A stretch of 64,000 nucleotides of DNA from JADJPO01 sp963750395 (GCA_963750395.1 CAVVQM010000006.1:248001-312000); one strand, 5' to 3'. Numbered from the stretch's first letter, positions 28,756 through 38,266 are shown. Translations and numbers: made by a program. The notes: generated by a model not told the origin, from the sequence alone.

Positions 28756-30882
28756 ATGGAGTTCACGATCACCTCGGTGCTCTCCCTGTTCAGCCTGCTC
28801 GCCCTCGCCTCGGGCGTCTTCTACGCCGCGCGGCGGTTCCGGCTCCCGTACACCGTCATGCTCGTCGCGGTCGGGATCGCCCTCGTCCCCCTGGTGCGCC
28901 TGCCCGTGCTGGGCCGGGTCTTCGGGTTTCTCGACGATCTTCAGCTGACCCCCGAGCTGCTGTTCTACATCTTCCTGCCGGTGCTGATCTTCGAGTCGGG
29001 TTACAGCATGAGCATCCGCAAGATGCTCGACAGCGCCTGGACCATCTCTCTGCTCGCGGTCGTCGGGTTGCTGGTGTCCGCGTTCGGCTCGGCCGGGGTC
29101 CTCTACCTGCTGCTGAACGCCGTCGGCGTCCCGGTGCCCTTCACCGTCCTGCTCCTCTTCGGGGCGATCATCTCGGCCACCGACCCGGTCGCCGTCCTCG
29201 CCCTCTTCAAGGACTTCGGCGCCCCGAGGCGACTCTCGATCATCTTCGAAGGCGAGTCGCTCTTCAACGACGGGACCGCCGTCGCCCTGTTCCTCGTCGT
29301 GCTCTCCGTCGCCGGCACGGGGTTCCACGGGGTGCCCACCGTCCTCGCCGGCGTCGCGGCATTCGTCGTCATGGTTCTGGCGGGCGTCCTGCTCGGCCTC
29401 GGCGGCGCGAGCCTGCTGGGTGTCGTGCTGCGGCGCACGCGGACCAACGAGTTCGTCTCCGCGACCCTGCTCATGATCTCGGCGCACCTCGTCTTCATCA
29501 CCGGTGAGCTCATCAACGAGCAGGGGTGGGCGATCGGCGGCGTCGCACTGCGGGTCTCCTCGATCATCGCGACGACGATCTCGTCGCTCTTCCTCGGCAA
29601 CTACGCACGGCACTCGCTCACGCCCCGCACGGAGGCCTACGTCGACAAGACCGTCAGCCACCTGGCCTTCATCGCCAACTCCCTTGTGTTCATCCTCGCC
29701 GGGCTGCTGTTCGCCTCCACCGAGGTCCTTTTCGCGGACCTGTGGCTCGTCATGGTCCTGTCCGTTCTGGTCGTCGCGACGATGCGGGCGGTATCGGTCT
29801 ATGCCGTGACGGTCCCGGTCAACCGGCTCCACATCGACGCCGGCGTGAGCAGCTCCTGGCAGAAGCTCCTCGCCTTCGGGAGTCTGCGCGGGGCGCTGGC
29901 CATCATCGTCGTCCTGCTCATCCCGCCGGACTTCACGGTGCCCGGCTGGGGGCTGGACTCGACGCCTCGCGAGTTCTTGGTCGCCCTGACCATCTCGTGC
30001 ATCCTCACGACGCTGTTCCTCAAGGCGCCGTTCATCGGCCCGCTCATGCGCCGGCTCAGGATCGACCAGCCCGAGCCGGTCGAGCTCGCCCGCCAGGCGG
30101 ACCTGGCCATCTACTACCTGCTCGCGGAGCGCGCCGCCTTCGACGACTCCGAGACCCTCGGGCTCGTGCGCGACGAGAGCTATCGCTCGGTCGTCGCCAG
30201 GATCGACCGGGCCTTCGCCCGGGCCGTCGCGGAACGGGACAGCCTCGTCGAGCAGCACGGCATCGACCTGTTCGAGCGATCCCTGCGCCTCACGGCGATC
30301 GGCGTCGAGGAGAGCACGCTCGCCCAGCAGTACGTCAACGGCGAGGTGAGCGAGCTGACCTACCGGCGTCTGCACGGCAAGCTCCAGCTCCAGATCGAAC
30401 TCATCGAGGGCGCCGACCTCGGCGGGCTCGACCCACACCGGGCCCGCGACCGCAAGGACGTCTTCGACGCGCTCGTCCACGGGGTGCTCGGACTCGTCGC
30501 CCGCGATCACGCGCACCGCAGCACCGTCGAACTCCTCGAATCGTGGCGCGCGCAGATGATCATGTCCAGGCGCGTGGTCAAGGTGCTCAACGGGATGCAG
30601 AGCGAGTTCGACACTCCGGTGTTCCTCGCCGAGCCGTTCGGCCGGGTCATCGCGGCCTACGAGGCCTATCAGGCCTCGTGCGCCGAGGACCTCGACGGCC
30701 TGACGATGGGCCAGCCGGACGTCGTCGGGTCCTCGCTCGGCCGGATCGCCGAGCAGTCGCGCAACGCCTCGGGGCTACGCGCCGTCACCCTATTGCGGGC
30801 CCGCGGGATAGCCCGAGCCACCGACGAGGACTGGCTCGCGGAGCGGTTCGCTGGAGAACGGGTCGACGATCACACCACCTGA
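28756..30882 (+). CDS. CPA1 family Na+/H+ antiporter (NhaP-like) with long cytoplasmic C-domain
   Basis: Residues 1-430 form about 12 membrane helices with the CPA1 hallmarks SATDPVAVLALFKDFGAP (about residue 139), GESLFNDGTAVALFLVV (about 171) and FGSLRGALAIIVVLLIP. The remaining 275 residues are a soluble helical domain (RIDRAFARAVAERDSLVEQH, RRLHGKLQLQIELIEG), probably regulatory. It exchanges Na+ or K+ for protons across the cytoplasmic membrane. Leucine codons use CTC noticeably often compared with the CTG preference of neighbours. It is divergent from the HTH gene; the 175-bp gap holds both promoters. Confidence 0.92.
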   Translation: MEFTITSVLSLFSLLALASGVFYAARRFRLPYTVMLVAVGIALVPLVRLPVLGRVFGFLDDLQLTPELLFYIFLPVLIFESGYSMSIRKMLDSAWTISLLAVVGLLVSAFGSAGVLYLLLNAVGVPVPFTVLLLFGAIISATDPVAVLALFKDFGAPRRLSIIFEGESLFNDGTAVALFLVVLSVAGTGFHGVPTVLAGVAAFVVMVLAGVLLGLGGASLLGVVLRRTRTNEFVSATLLMISAHLVFITGELINEQGWAIGGVALRVSSIIATTISSLFLGNYARHSLTPRTEAYVDKTVSHLAFIANSLVFILAGLLFASTEVLFADLWLVMVLSVLVVATMRAVSVYAVTVPVNRLHIDAGVSSSWQKLLAFGSLRGALAIIVVLLIPPDFTVPGWGLDSTPREFLVALTISCILTTLFLKAPFIGPLMRRLRIDQPEPVELARQADLAIYYLLAERAAFDDSETLGLVRDESYRSVVARIDRAFARAVAERDSLVEQHGIDLFERSLRLTAIGVEESTLAQQYVNGEVSELTYRRLHGKLQLQIELIEGADLGGLDPHRARDRKDVFDALVHGVLGLVARDHAHRSTVELLESWRAQMIMSRRVVKVLNGMQSEFDTPVFLAEPFGRVIAAYEAYQASCAEDLDGLTMGQPDVVGSSLGRIAEQSRNASGLRAVTLLRARGIARATDEDWLAERFAGERVDDHTT

Positions 30883-30917
30883 GCAACGGGTCCATTGTTC
30901 CGACTCGGGATCACGTC

Positions 30918-31079
30918 GTGAGGTACCTGTTCACGACGGTGACTCTGAAGGCGGGGACGACAGTGATCGTGACGCGAACACACAAGGGTCTTTTCGGCAA
31001 CGTCACCCATCTGACCGTGCGGGAGCCGAAGACCGGCGAGTTCTTCAAGAAGGTGCCCTGGGATGTTTTTCGAGCATGA
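30918..31079 (+). CDS. Possible 53-residue small protein, unknown
   Basis: A GTG-started frame encodes RYLFTTVTLKAGTTVIVTRT and HKGLFGNVTHLTVREPKTGE, ending PWDVFRA at 31079. It has a balanced composition unlike the Arg/Pro-rich shadow frames, and alternation typical of a small beta-barrel. It begins 35 bp after the antiporter stop and could be a trailing operon member. No family is recognised and the Shine-Dalgarno is weak. Confidence 0.4.
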   Translation: MRYLFTTVTLKAGTTVIVTRTHKGLFGNVTHLTVREPKTGEFFKKVPWDVFRA

Positions 31080-31461
31080 GGCATGCGTGGATGTACTAGC
31101 CGTCCTACCGCAACCTCGAGCGGCCTTGAACAGTGCCTCTGAGAGCTGTGCCGGTGCCTGCGAGTGCGGGTCGGTGAGAGCGGGCGACGGTCTCGGCCGA
31201 CTCGGGGCGTCCTGCGGTGGTCATCACGACATCCGCCCAATCAGCCCGAAATAGCCGGATTACGGCTAATTCGCCGCTTTGGAGACTCCACTCCGGCTCG
31301 ACTCAGACTCAACAAAGACACAACCCGACCATTTGCCCAACAAGCCCTCGTCGCCGTGGCATCGGGTCTAGGATCCCCGGTGTCGCGACCATTCGGTCGT
31401 TCGATTCCTTATTGGCAACCACCGATCCGGTGGGGATGTCAGTCTGAACGGTGGTCATGTG
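31080..31461. other. Intergenic region with a 17-bp inverted repeat
   Basis: This gap precedes the secreted PKD protein and is AT-richer than its surroundings. It contains the perfect inverted repeat TAGCCG-GATTA-CGGCTA at 31252-31268, which could be an operator or small hairpin. I see no gene. Confidence 0.5.
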
Positions 31462-33642
31462 ATGTCCATTCGCCGTGATCGAGCCCTCTGGAGCGTCCGG
31501 GTGGCACGTCTGCTCGCGCTCGTCGTCGTCGCGACCGGCCTGAGTCTGCAGACCTCGCCCGCGAGCGCGGATCCCGGCGACATCGGATACGCGGGCCCCT
31601 CGTACAGCTCCAATGTGTTCACGCCGACCGCGGACAAGCCTCAGTCCAAGCTGTGGTTCAACGACGGCTTCTGGTGGGCCAACATGTTCCACAGTGGCAG
31701 TGGCACCTGGCACATCTTCCGTCTCAACCGGGCCTCCCAGACGTGGGTGGACACCGGTGCGCAGGTGGACAATCGCCCGGACACCCGATCCGACGCCCTC
31801 TGGGATGGCAGCCATCTGTACATCTCGGTGAACGTCGTGGCCGCCTCGTCGTCCCAGAGTTCGACGGGTAAACCCGCACGTCTTTACCGCTATTCATACA
31901 ACTCATCCACCGACACCTATGCATTGGACGCCGGCTTCCCCGTTGCCATCAATAACGTCTCCAGCGAGTCGATGACGATCGACAAGGACTCTCGGGGCGT
32001 TCTGTGGGCCACCTGGACGGCCAACAATGTCGTCTACGTGAACTCGACCAATGGCACCGACTCATCGTGGGGCCAGCCGTTCGCGCTCGGCGCCAGTGGG
32101 TCGGCGAACCTGGCCAGCGATGACATCTCGTCCATTGTCGCCTATGGCAGGAACAAGATCGGCTTGATGTGGAGCAACCAGAACACGTCGACCGTCTATT
32201 TCGCGATTCACCGGGACAATGACACCCGGACGACCTGGACGACGCGGGCCGCGGTGTCCTCATCGAGGATCGCCGACGACCACATCAACCTCAAGCAGCT
32301 GGAGGGCGACGACGCCGGTCACGTCTATGCCGCGGTCAAGACAAGCCTGGACGGAACCGGGTCCAGCAGTGCGGCCCAGGTGTTGCTGCTCGCATTGAAC
32401 GTCTCCAGCGGCAACTGGGAGTCGGTCGTCTTCGGCACGGTGGCCGACTGCCACACCCGCCCGATGATCGTCATCGACCGCGTGAACAGCGTGCTGCACA
32501 TGTTCGCCACCGGTCCATCGACCTCGAGCGGCTGTCCCGGTTCGGGCACGCCCGGCACGATCTACGAGAAGACCACACCGCTGAATCAGCTGGCATTCCC
32601 ACCGGGACGAGGAACACCGGTGATTCGCGACGCGTCCTCGGCCAACGTGAACGACGTCACCGGGACGAAGCAGAACATCACGGCCGCCTCCGGCCTGGTG
32701 ATCCTGGCCAGCAACGATGCCACCAGGCAGTACTGGCACGCCGACATACCCCTGACCGGATCGTCACCGACGGTGGCGTTCACGGCGTCGCCGGCGAGTG
32801 GGACGGCTCCGCTCGATGTGGCGTTCACGAACACGTCGACGGGTAGCCTCACCGGCTGGTCGTGGAACTTCGGGGACGGGACGACGTCCACGCAGCAGAG
32901 TCCCTCGCACACATACACGGCTGCGGGCACGTACACGGTGACCCTGACCGGCACCACTGCGAGTGGGACCAGCGCCTCGTCCAGCGGGACGGTCCAGGTC
33001 CAGGCCCCACCGCCGTCTGGCGGCGGTGCGGTCACCTTCGCCAACGCGACCACCACCGGCCAGACCGGGGACACGACATCGGTCACCCTGGCCAAGCCGG
33101 CCAACACCGCGGTCGGTGACCTGCTGGTGGCCTCGTTCACGACCAACAACGGCCCCAGTGCCACACCGCCGGCGGGCTGGAGCCCGATCACGTCGGTGAC
33201 CGTGTCCGGGGCGAAGCTGTTCGCCTACTCCCGCGTGGTGACCGCCGCCGACGCGGGCATCAGCACCTGGACGTTCACGCTCTCCTCGGGGCAGAAGTGG
33301 GACGGCGGTATCGCCCGGTACGTCGGCGTGGACCCGGCCAACCCGTTTGACGGCGCCGTCCGGACCGGCACCGGGGCCGCGTCGGTCACTGTGCCCGCAG
33401 TGACCACCACCACCGCCGGGGCCCTGCTCATCGGCGGCGTCGGAACCGACTCCGGCAGCGCCACCGCGAACCCGCCGTCCGGGTGGACCCAGGCCTGGCA
33501 GCGCGCAGTGGCCCAGATGGGCATGGCCGCCTACAAGGCCACCACCAAGACCGGCTCCCAGGGCACCACCACCTGGACCCAGAGCAAGTCCGTCGCCATG
33601 GGCGCCTGGACCATCCCCCTGCGCCCCAAGGCCACTCCGTGA
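31462..33642 (+). CDS. Secreted protein: propeller-like region, PKD domain and C-terminal adhesin-like domain
   Basis: A signal peptide with cleavage after SPASA begins the 726-residue product. Residues of about 40-430 carry repeated WxxxxxxW/aspartate patterns resembling a sialidase-like or BNR propeller (SKLWFNDGFWWANMFHSGSG, RLYRYSYNSSTDTY, RPMIVIDRVNSVLHMF). A PKD domain follows (WSWNFGDGTTSTQQSPSHTY). The last 200 residues (TSVTLAKPANTAVGDLLVAS ... WDGGIARYVGVD) form an all-beta domain common in actinobacterial secreted proteins. Surface glycan binding or degradation is possible; no catalytic residues are assigned. The ATG at 31462 fits better than the GTG at 31459. Confidence 0.78.
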   Translation: MSIRRDRALWSVRVARLLALVVVATGLSLQTSPASADPGDIGYAGPSYSSNVFTPTADKPQSKLWFNDGFWWANMFHSGSGTWHIFRLNRASQTWVDTGAQVDNRPDTRSDALWDGSHLYISVNVVAASSSQSSTGKPARLYRYSYNSSTDTYALDAGFPVAINNVSSESMTIDKDSRGVLWATWTANNVVYVNSTNGTDSSWGQPFALGASGSANLASDDISSIVAYGRNKIGLMWSNQNTSTVYFAIHRDNDTRTTWTTRAAVSSSRIADDHINLKQLEGDDAGHVYAAVKTSLDGTGSSSAAQVLLLALNVSSGNWESVVFGTVADCHTRPMIVIDRVNSVLHMFATGPSTSSGCPGSGTPGTIYEKTTPLNQLAFPPGRGTPVIRDASSANVNDVTGTKQNITAASGLVILASNDATRQYWHADIPLTGSSPTVAFTASPASGTAPLDVAFTNTSTGSLTGWSWNFGDGTTSTQQSPSHTYTAAGTYTVTLTGTTASGTSASSSGTVQVQAPPPSGGGAVTFANATTTGQTGDTTSVTLAKPANTAVGDLLVASFTTNNGPSATPPAGWSPITSVTVSGAKLFAYSRVVTAADAGISTWTFTLSSGQKWDGGIARYVGVDPANPFDGAVRTGTGAASVTVPAVTTTTAGALLIGGVGTDSGSATANPPSGWTQAWQRAVAQMGMAAYKATTKTGSQGTTTWTQSKSVAMGAWTIPLRPKATP

Positions 33643-33971
33643 ACCGGCCGTGCCTCTGGACGACTCACGCGAGGTCATCCACAAGATCAACTCAGTCGGG
33701 ACGGCACTGACAGCAGGGCTCACAGGCCTGACCTCCGATGAAGCTTTCCGCGGTCCCAACACCCGGGAATCGACCAAACGCCCGCCCTCTCACGGGCCGA
33801 ATCGAAGCCGGCGGAAGTGGTCTCGATCGTGAGCGACGCCAACGACGTGACAAGGGAGCGGCTGCGGGGGTTGCGTAACTGCCCGACCGCGCCCAATCAC
33901 GCGCCCGGATCTCCCGTGGTGGCCCGCCGACTCGGTACTGACACCGCAGCGGACCTGCACGCAGGTGGCCT

Positions 33972-33997
33972 TCCGACGTCCCCGCGGGGACGTCGGA
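33972..33997. terminator. Perfect 26-bp palindrome, probable bidirectional terminator
   Basis: Each arm is TCCGACGTCCCCG. It lies in the 467-bp gap between the convergent PKD and PD-(D/E)XK genes, the place for a shared terminator. No U-tract is present. The rest of the gap (33643-34109) shows no gene I can support. Confidence 0.65.
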
Positions 33998-34109
33998 TTC
34001 CTGCGGCCAGATGCAGTGCAGCCACCGAGGACGCGTGGCAGGGATCGAGAGCAACCCGCGTCGCGACTCAGACCGAGAGAGACGAATCCAGATATTGAGA
34101 CACCACAAG

Positions 34110-35642
34110 CTATCTCGCGGGTGATGCGGCGGCCATGGACCCCTGGTGGGGGACGGCTGCGGTGTCGCGGTCCGTAGGGGCGGTCCCGGTATCGGCGCGG
34201 TCTGTGTCGTTCTGCGCCCCAGCGTCTCCGCGCGCGAGGGTCTCCGCTGCCGCCGCGTCCTCGGTCGTGTCGCCGTGGTCCGCGACGGAGTGGGTGGTGC
34301 TCGGGGCGGCCTGGGGTTCGTCCTGGGATGAGAGGGCGGTGGAGACCAGCGCGGTACGGACGTCGGGTGCCGGGGGATTCGTCGCGGAGCTTGGGCGGCG
34401 GGGCGGACCAGGTCCGCAGGTGCTGGAGGACCTCGGCGTAGAAAGCGTCGACGGCGGCGATCACGGTGTCGATGAAGCTGCCACGGCCTGTCCCACGTTT
34501 GGGGCCCAGCGGGCGTGATCTGGGTGAGCCGGAAGCTCTTGAGGTCCTTGGTGGGGTCGGCGATCAGCAGGTCGGGGTTCGTCGCTTACGGCGCCGATCA
34601 GCTCCGCGGTGCCCGGGCCACGGCCGTGCCAGACGAACGCCTCGACCCGCAGTCCGTCAGGGGCCTTGTCCAGCTGGCGGACGAGCCAGTTCACGCGGGT
34701 GCGTTGGCGGCCCTGTCTGGGGGCGTCGATGTCGCAGTGGCAGTGGATCTGCCCGGCCCGCAAATCCGCGGTCACCTCCAGAGTCGCGGCGGCGTCCGGG
34801 ATCCGGATGCCGCCGGTAAGCGTCCCCGCGGTCGACAGGGACGCCGCGAGGGCCTGGGTCCGCATCGACGGGTCGGCGATCTCCTTGCGGGTCAGGGCGG
34901 GTTGGACGTCCACGCCCAGGCGTTGCCCGAGCCGCAACCCGACGAACCGTAGGAGCGCGTCGTAGCGAGCCGCGACGTCCTGGATGCCCTTATCACCGGT
35001 GCGCAGGGTGCCCGAGTGCACCGCCTGGCGGATCGGCACCCAGCTGGCACCCATGTCCTCGAAGGCCAACGCCCCCGAGCGAGGGTGCTCAAGGTAGCGG
35101 ATGAGTTCCCCCAGGATCCACGCCTGGTCCGGGTCCGCTACGCCGCGGTACTCCTTCTGCATCACCGCGGCCGCAAGGATCTCCACCCACGGCACGTGGT
35201 GGAGGGCGACCCTACGAAGCCGCCGCCTGTCGACCGCCGTGGGGTGCTGACCCGGGACGGCGGGGATCTCGTTCGAGATCGTGACGACCGCGTCGAAGCC
35301 CTGCTCGCGGGCGATGTCGAGGTAGGACTCCAGCTGCTGGGCCTTCAGCTCGTTGGTCCCCGTCTTGACCTCCACCAGGGCGGTCCATGAGCGCTGGCCA
35401 CGGCTGACCCGGATCAACCCGTCCGGGTACAACGTGGTCTCGCCCTGCTCGAACGGCACCTCGATGAACGTCTCGATCGTCCCGGCAGGAGCCCCGAAAG
35501 GCGACAGCAGCGTCTTGCCGAACTCCTTGACAGCCGGGATCACCGCCAGCAACGCCGACGTCGCCCGCCGCTCCTGCTCGTCCGCACCGCTGATACCCGA
35601 CGTCGGGATCAGTCGGGCAGCGTTCCAGGATTGCTCAGCCAC
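34110..35642 (-). CDS. Conserved actinobacterial protein with PD-(D/E)XK nuclease-like N-domain, three frame breaks
   Basis: The N-terminal domain has a restriction-endonuclease-like core: Asp in TLYPDGLIRVSRG and ALVEVKTGTNELKAQQLESY (E-x-K), then the helix QLESYLDIAREQGFDAVVTI. The middle (HPRSGALAFEDMGASWVPIR) and the beta-rich C-domain (HCDIDAPRQGRQRTRVNWLV) follow. After breaks near 34590 and 34500 the frame continues as NPDLLIADPTKDLKSFRLTQ and FIDTVIAAVDAFYAEVLQHL. After another break near 34372 it ends in an acidic, Ala/Thr/Asp-rich tail at 34110. GTG at 35642 with AGGAGGG just upstream is the likely start. Homologues are conserved in Actinobacteria without known function; nuclease activity is inference. 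Confidence 0.7.
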
Positions 35643-35956
35643 GGTCCCTCCTCGCCTCATGCACCCTAGCCACCGTACTCACCCAACGTCACCAGCAGGC
35701 GCATTCCGTAACCGGACAGTGTCGCCGCGTCGAGATGAGCGGCGCTCATCGCAGGGCCAGGGCCCGCTCCACTCACTGGGCACGGACCCAATGACCGCGA
35801 CCATGGTCGTGTGGCGTCAGGTGCGGCGGCGATCGGCGATCCCGCAGCTCGCCGCAAATCGCTGATCGTCCTGGCCGTCGCTGCGTTCACCCCGCGACGC
35901 CTCCATCGTCTGCGGCCGCGCCGCGATGGACGACCTCGTCACGTAGCGGACTACCG

Positions 35957-36004
35957 ACCTGGCAGCAGTTCCTGAAGGCGGACGGGGATCATGGCGTGCG
36001 ACCT
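35957..36004 (+). mobile_element. Footprint of the integrase-core transposase seen at 39.3-40.2 kb
   Basis: This 48-bp stretch begins ACCTGGCAGCAGTTCCT and ends TGGCGTGCGACCT, matching both ends of 39645-39697 in the larger transposase relic, with substitutions and a 5-bp gap between. It would encode the TWQQFL...ACDL segment but is out of frame. The rest of 35661-36152 holds no gene I can support. Confidence 0.5.
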
Positions 36005-36152
36005 AGCACGAGGTGAATGCCCGACTCGTGTCCCACGAGGGACGACGCCGATGCCTGTCCGAGACACCCGACTACGCAGGCGCATGTCCGCTGACCGCTC
36101 CAACGACTGGCTGGGGGCACTGCGAGGGTTGTGTCACGGCGACGAACGATGT

Positions 36153-36208
36153 ACCATCCTGTCAGATGGTTTTGGGATGGTGCAGGGATGGTGCAGGGAT
36201 GGTGCAGG
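36153..36208. promoter_or_regulatory. Operator array of the RHH regulator: inverted repeat plus three 11-bp iterons
   Basis: ACCATC-CTGTCA-GATGGT (36153-36170) is followed by three perfect head-to-tail copies of GATGGTGCAGG (36176-36208). The core GATGGT thus occurs five times counting both strands, with helical-turn spacing in the iterons. The array ends 51 bp before the ribbon-helix-helix gene, a typical site for autoregulation. Confidence 0.7.
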
Positions 36209-36259
36209 GAGTGACGCGGGTGATAACCAGCCGCTGGAGCGGGGTGAGGAGGGGGCGTC

Positions 36260-36655
36260 ATGGCTGAGGCTGAGAAGGCGGAGAAGATCACTATCAACCT
36301 GGGCCTCGTCGACCTGGGGCAGATCGATCTGCTCGTACGCGAAGGCTTCTACACCAACCGCACGGACTTCATCCGCACGGCCATCCGCAACCAGCTCCAG
36401 GCCACCAGCGAGGCGATAAGCCAGACAGTGGCTCGAAAGACGCTGGTCCTCGGCACGGCCCACTACGCCCGCAGCGACCTGGAGGAACTGCGCGCCACGG
36501 GGCGCCGTGTGGACATTCGGGTACTCGGGCTGGCGAGCATCGCCGACGACGTCACACCGGACCTCGCCGTCGCGACGATCGCTTCCGTCGAAGTGCTCGG
36601 CGCCTTCCGGGCAAGTCCAGCCGTCAAGGCAGCGCTGGCTGCCCGGACCGTATGA
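36260..36655 (+). CDS. CopG/ribbon-helix-helix transcriptional regulator
   Basis: Residues of about 9-48 form an RHH DNA-binding domain: strand KITINLGLVDLGQIDLLV, then helices containing NRTDFIRTAIRNQLQ. The C-terminal half (KTLVLGTAHYARSDLEELRA, DDVTPDLAVATIASVEVLGA) is a conserved oligomerisation or effector region. This 131-residue type is commonly found immediately upstream of PHB-depolymerase-family esterases, as here (gene at 36751). Iteron-like GATGGT repeats in its own promoter point to autoregulation and probably control of the downstream esterase. The ATG at 36260 is preceded by GGAGGGGGCGTC. Confidence 0.85.
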   Translation: MAEAEKAEKITINLGLVDLGQIDLLVREGFYTNRTDFIRTAIRNQLQATSEAISQTVARKTLVLGTAHYARSDLEELRATGRRVDIRVLGLASIADDVTPDLAVATIASVEVLGAFRASPAVKAALAARTV

Positions 36656-36750
36656 GTAGCGCCGTGGGCCGGGCCGGCTCACGGCAGATCGAGCCGTGAG
36701 CGCCCTGGCCGGTTCAGCCATGGCGTCGACATCACCGAGAGGACATGGGC

Positions 36751-37893
36751 ATGAATGAGCAGCACCAGGCCGCCATGGCCACCGCCACCCGGCTGACACG
36801 CGAAGGTCGGCTGGCCGAGGCCACCGCCCTCATCCAGCGGAGCCTCAGAACCCCGCCCGGTGCCGACGTCCCCACCACCCGACGGCCCGGTGCCGCCTAC
36901 GCTCAGTCGGCCCGTCAGCACCCGCCCGGTGCAGGCGCCGCGCTCCGCGGGCTCGCCCCGACCCTGCTGCGCCGGTTCACCCACCCCGCGCCGGTATCCC
37001 CGGACCCGGCCGCCATCGCGCGGGCGGGTGGCCGATGGATTCGATCCTCCTACACGAACGCCGCCGGGACGCGTGCGTACAAGCTGTACATTCCAACTGG
37101 CTACAGCGGCCAGAACGTCCCGCTGATCGTCATGCTGCATGGAGGCGGCCAGTCGGTCGACGACTTCGCCACAGGCACCCGGATGAATGAACTGGCCGAG
37201 CGGGACACCTTCCTCGTCGCCTACCCGGAGCAGGCCCGCGCGGCAAACCCAGGGGGTTACTGGAACTGGTTTCAGCCGGTGCACCAGATCAAGGGGGCCG
37301 GCGAACCGTCCCTCATCGCCGGGATCACCCAGCAGATCATGAAAACGCATGCGGTCGACGACCGCCGCGTCTACATCGCCGGTCTCTCCGCCGGTGGAGC
37401 CATGGCGGCCATCATGGCCGCCACGTACCCGGACCTGTATGCCGCAGCCGGCGTGCACTCCGGCCTGCCCTACGGCGGCGCCGACGACCTCCCCTCCGCA
37501 TTCGCCGCCATGAAACAGGGCTCACAGTCGGGAACCGGTGCCGCCGACGGGATCCCGCTGATCGTCTTCCACGGCGACCAGGATCCGATCGTCGCCGGAG
37601 TCAATGCGGATCAGCTCGCCGGCCACGCCCTCCATGCCCTCACGAAGGCCGCCCGCTCCCAGCCGGGGCAGACCAAGACGACAACAACATCAGGTCGGGT
37701 GCCCAACGGGCACACGTACACTCACACCACCTACCAGGACGACAGCGGGCGCACTGTCGTTGAGCACTGGAGGATCCACCAGGCCGCTCACGCCTGGTCA
37801 GGAGGCAGCCCGCAGGGCTCCTACACCGACCCGCTCGGACCAGACGCCTCCGCCGAGTTCATCCGCTTCTTCGATGCACACCAGAGACGCTGA
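36751..37893 (+). CDS. PHB depolymerase family esterase
   Basis: The alpha/beta hydrolase domain starts near residue 90 with RAYKLYIPTGY and PLIVMLHGGGQSVDDFA (oxyanion hole). It continues with the nucleophile elbow YIAGLSAGGAMAAIMAATYP, the acid Asp in VFHGDQDPIV and the His in QAAHAWSGGS. The 85-residue N-terminal extension is helical and resembles the region found in intracellular or short-chain-PHA depolymerases. There is no signal peptide, so intracellular PHA or polyester turnover is likely. Two ATGs exist; GAGAGG at 36737-36742 is correctly spaced only to 36751. It follows the RHH regulator by 95 bp. Confidence 0.88.
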   Translation: MNEQHQAAMATATRLTREGRLAEATALIQRSLRTPPGADVPTTRRPGAAYAQSARQHPPGAGAALRGLAPTLLRRFTHPAPVSPDPAAIARAGGRWIRSSYTNAAGTRAYKLYIPTGYSGQNVPLIVMLHGGGQSVDDFATGTRMNELAERDTFLVAYPEQARAANPGGYWNWFQPVHQIKGAGEPSLIAGITQQIMKTHAVDDRRVYIAGLSAGGAMAAIMAATYPDLYAAAGVHSGLPYGGADDLPSAFAAMKQGSQSGTGAADGIPLIVFHGDQDPIVAGVNADQLAGHALHALTKAARSQPGQTKTTTTSGRVPNGHTYTHTTYQDDSGRTVVEHWRIHQAAHAWSGGSPQGSYTDPLGPDASAEFIRFFDAHQRR

Positions 37894-37924
37894 CCACGTC
37901 TACCTCCGTGTCCGGCACGCGAGG

Positions 37925-38266
37925 GGTTCAGGTTGGCCACCCCGTTTTCCACCCACGTCATGAACGGGACGTCGCAGATCACCGTGGCCTGAGCCCCGCA
38001 CGGCGTGGAAGAGATCACCACTTGGTCGGCGCCGACCAAGCCGACCGCCGACGCGGCCACCGTCGGTTTCGTGCTCAGACCACGGTCATGGAAGGCCTCT
38101 CTCACCCCGCTGTCGCGCCAGGCTGACCCCAGAAGCAGCAGTCTCGCTGCCTTTTCGCTGCCCGCTGCCCGTCCGGACCCGAACGAACCGACCCAGAACC
38201 CGGCGCTGACCAGGGCAAACACGGTGGGCCTAACAGGACTTGAACCTGTGACCTCTTCCTTATCAG
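37925..38266. repeat. 342-bp direct repeat, copy A (att-like)
   Basis: This copy matches 40255-40596 almost perfectly, with a handful of substitutions and compensating 1-base indels concentrated at the end far from the tRNA. Its right end is the 3' 42 nt of tRNA-Ile. It contains no gene I can support. It bounds the left side of the hicAB island. Confidence 0.92.
38225..38266 (-). pseudogene. tRNA-Ile 3'-half fragment
   Basis: The 42 bases equal the 3' part of the intact tRNA-Ile at 40555-40628, from the anticodon loop to the discriminator base. Sequence similarity stops exactly at the anticodon loop, a classical crossover point of tyrosine recombinases. It is not a functional tRNA. Confidence 0.9.

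Noticed and set aside
28717..30516. 599-residue open frame antisense to the antiporter
   Set aside because: Highly charged, repeat-like composition from GC-rich codon bias; the plus-strand antiporter is unmistakable.
33790..34464. 224-residue frame taken as a separate gene
   Set aside because: Its first 30 residues are the continuation of the PD-(D/E)XK protein after a frame break; the rest is Arg-rich shadow.
35666..35890. 74-residue minus-strand frame upstream of the PD-(D/E)XK gene
   Set aside because: No Shine-Dalgarno, Arg/Ala/Pro-rich translation and no recognisable motif.
36153..36208. Short direct repeats as a CRISPR array or plasmid-type origin
   Set aside because: The 11-bp units have no spacers, and no cas or replication gene is nearby; an RHH operator is a better explanation.
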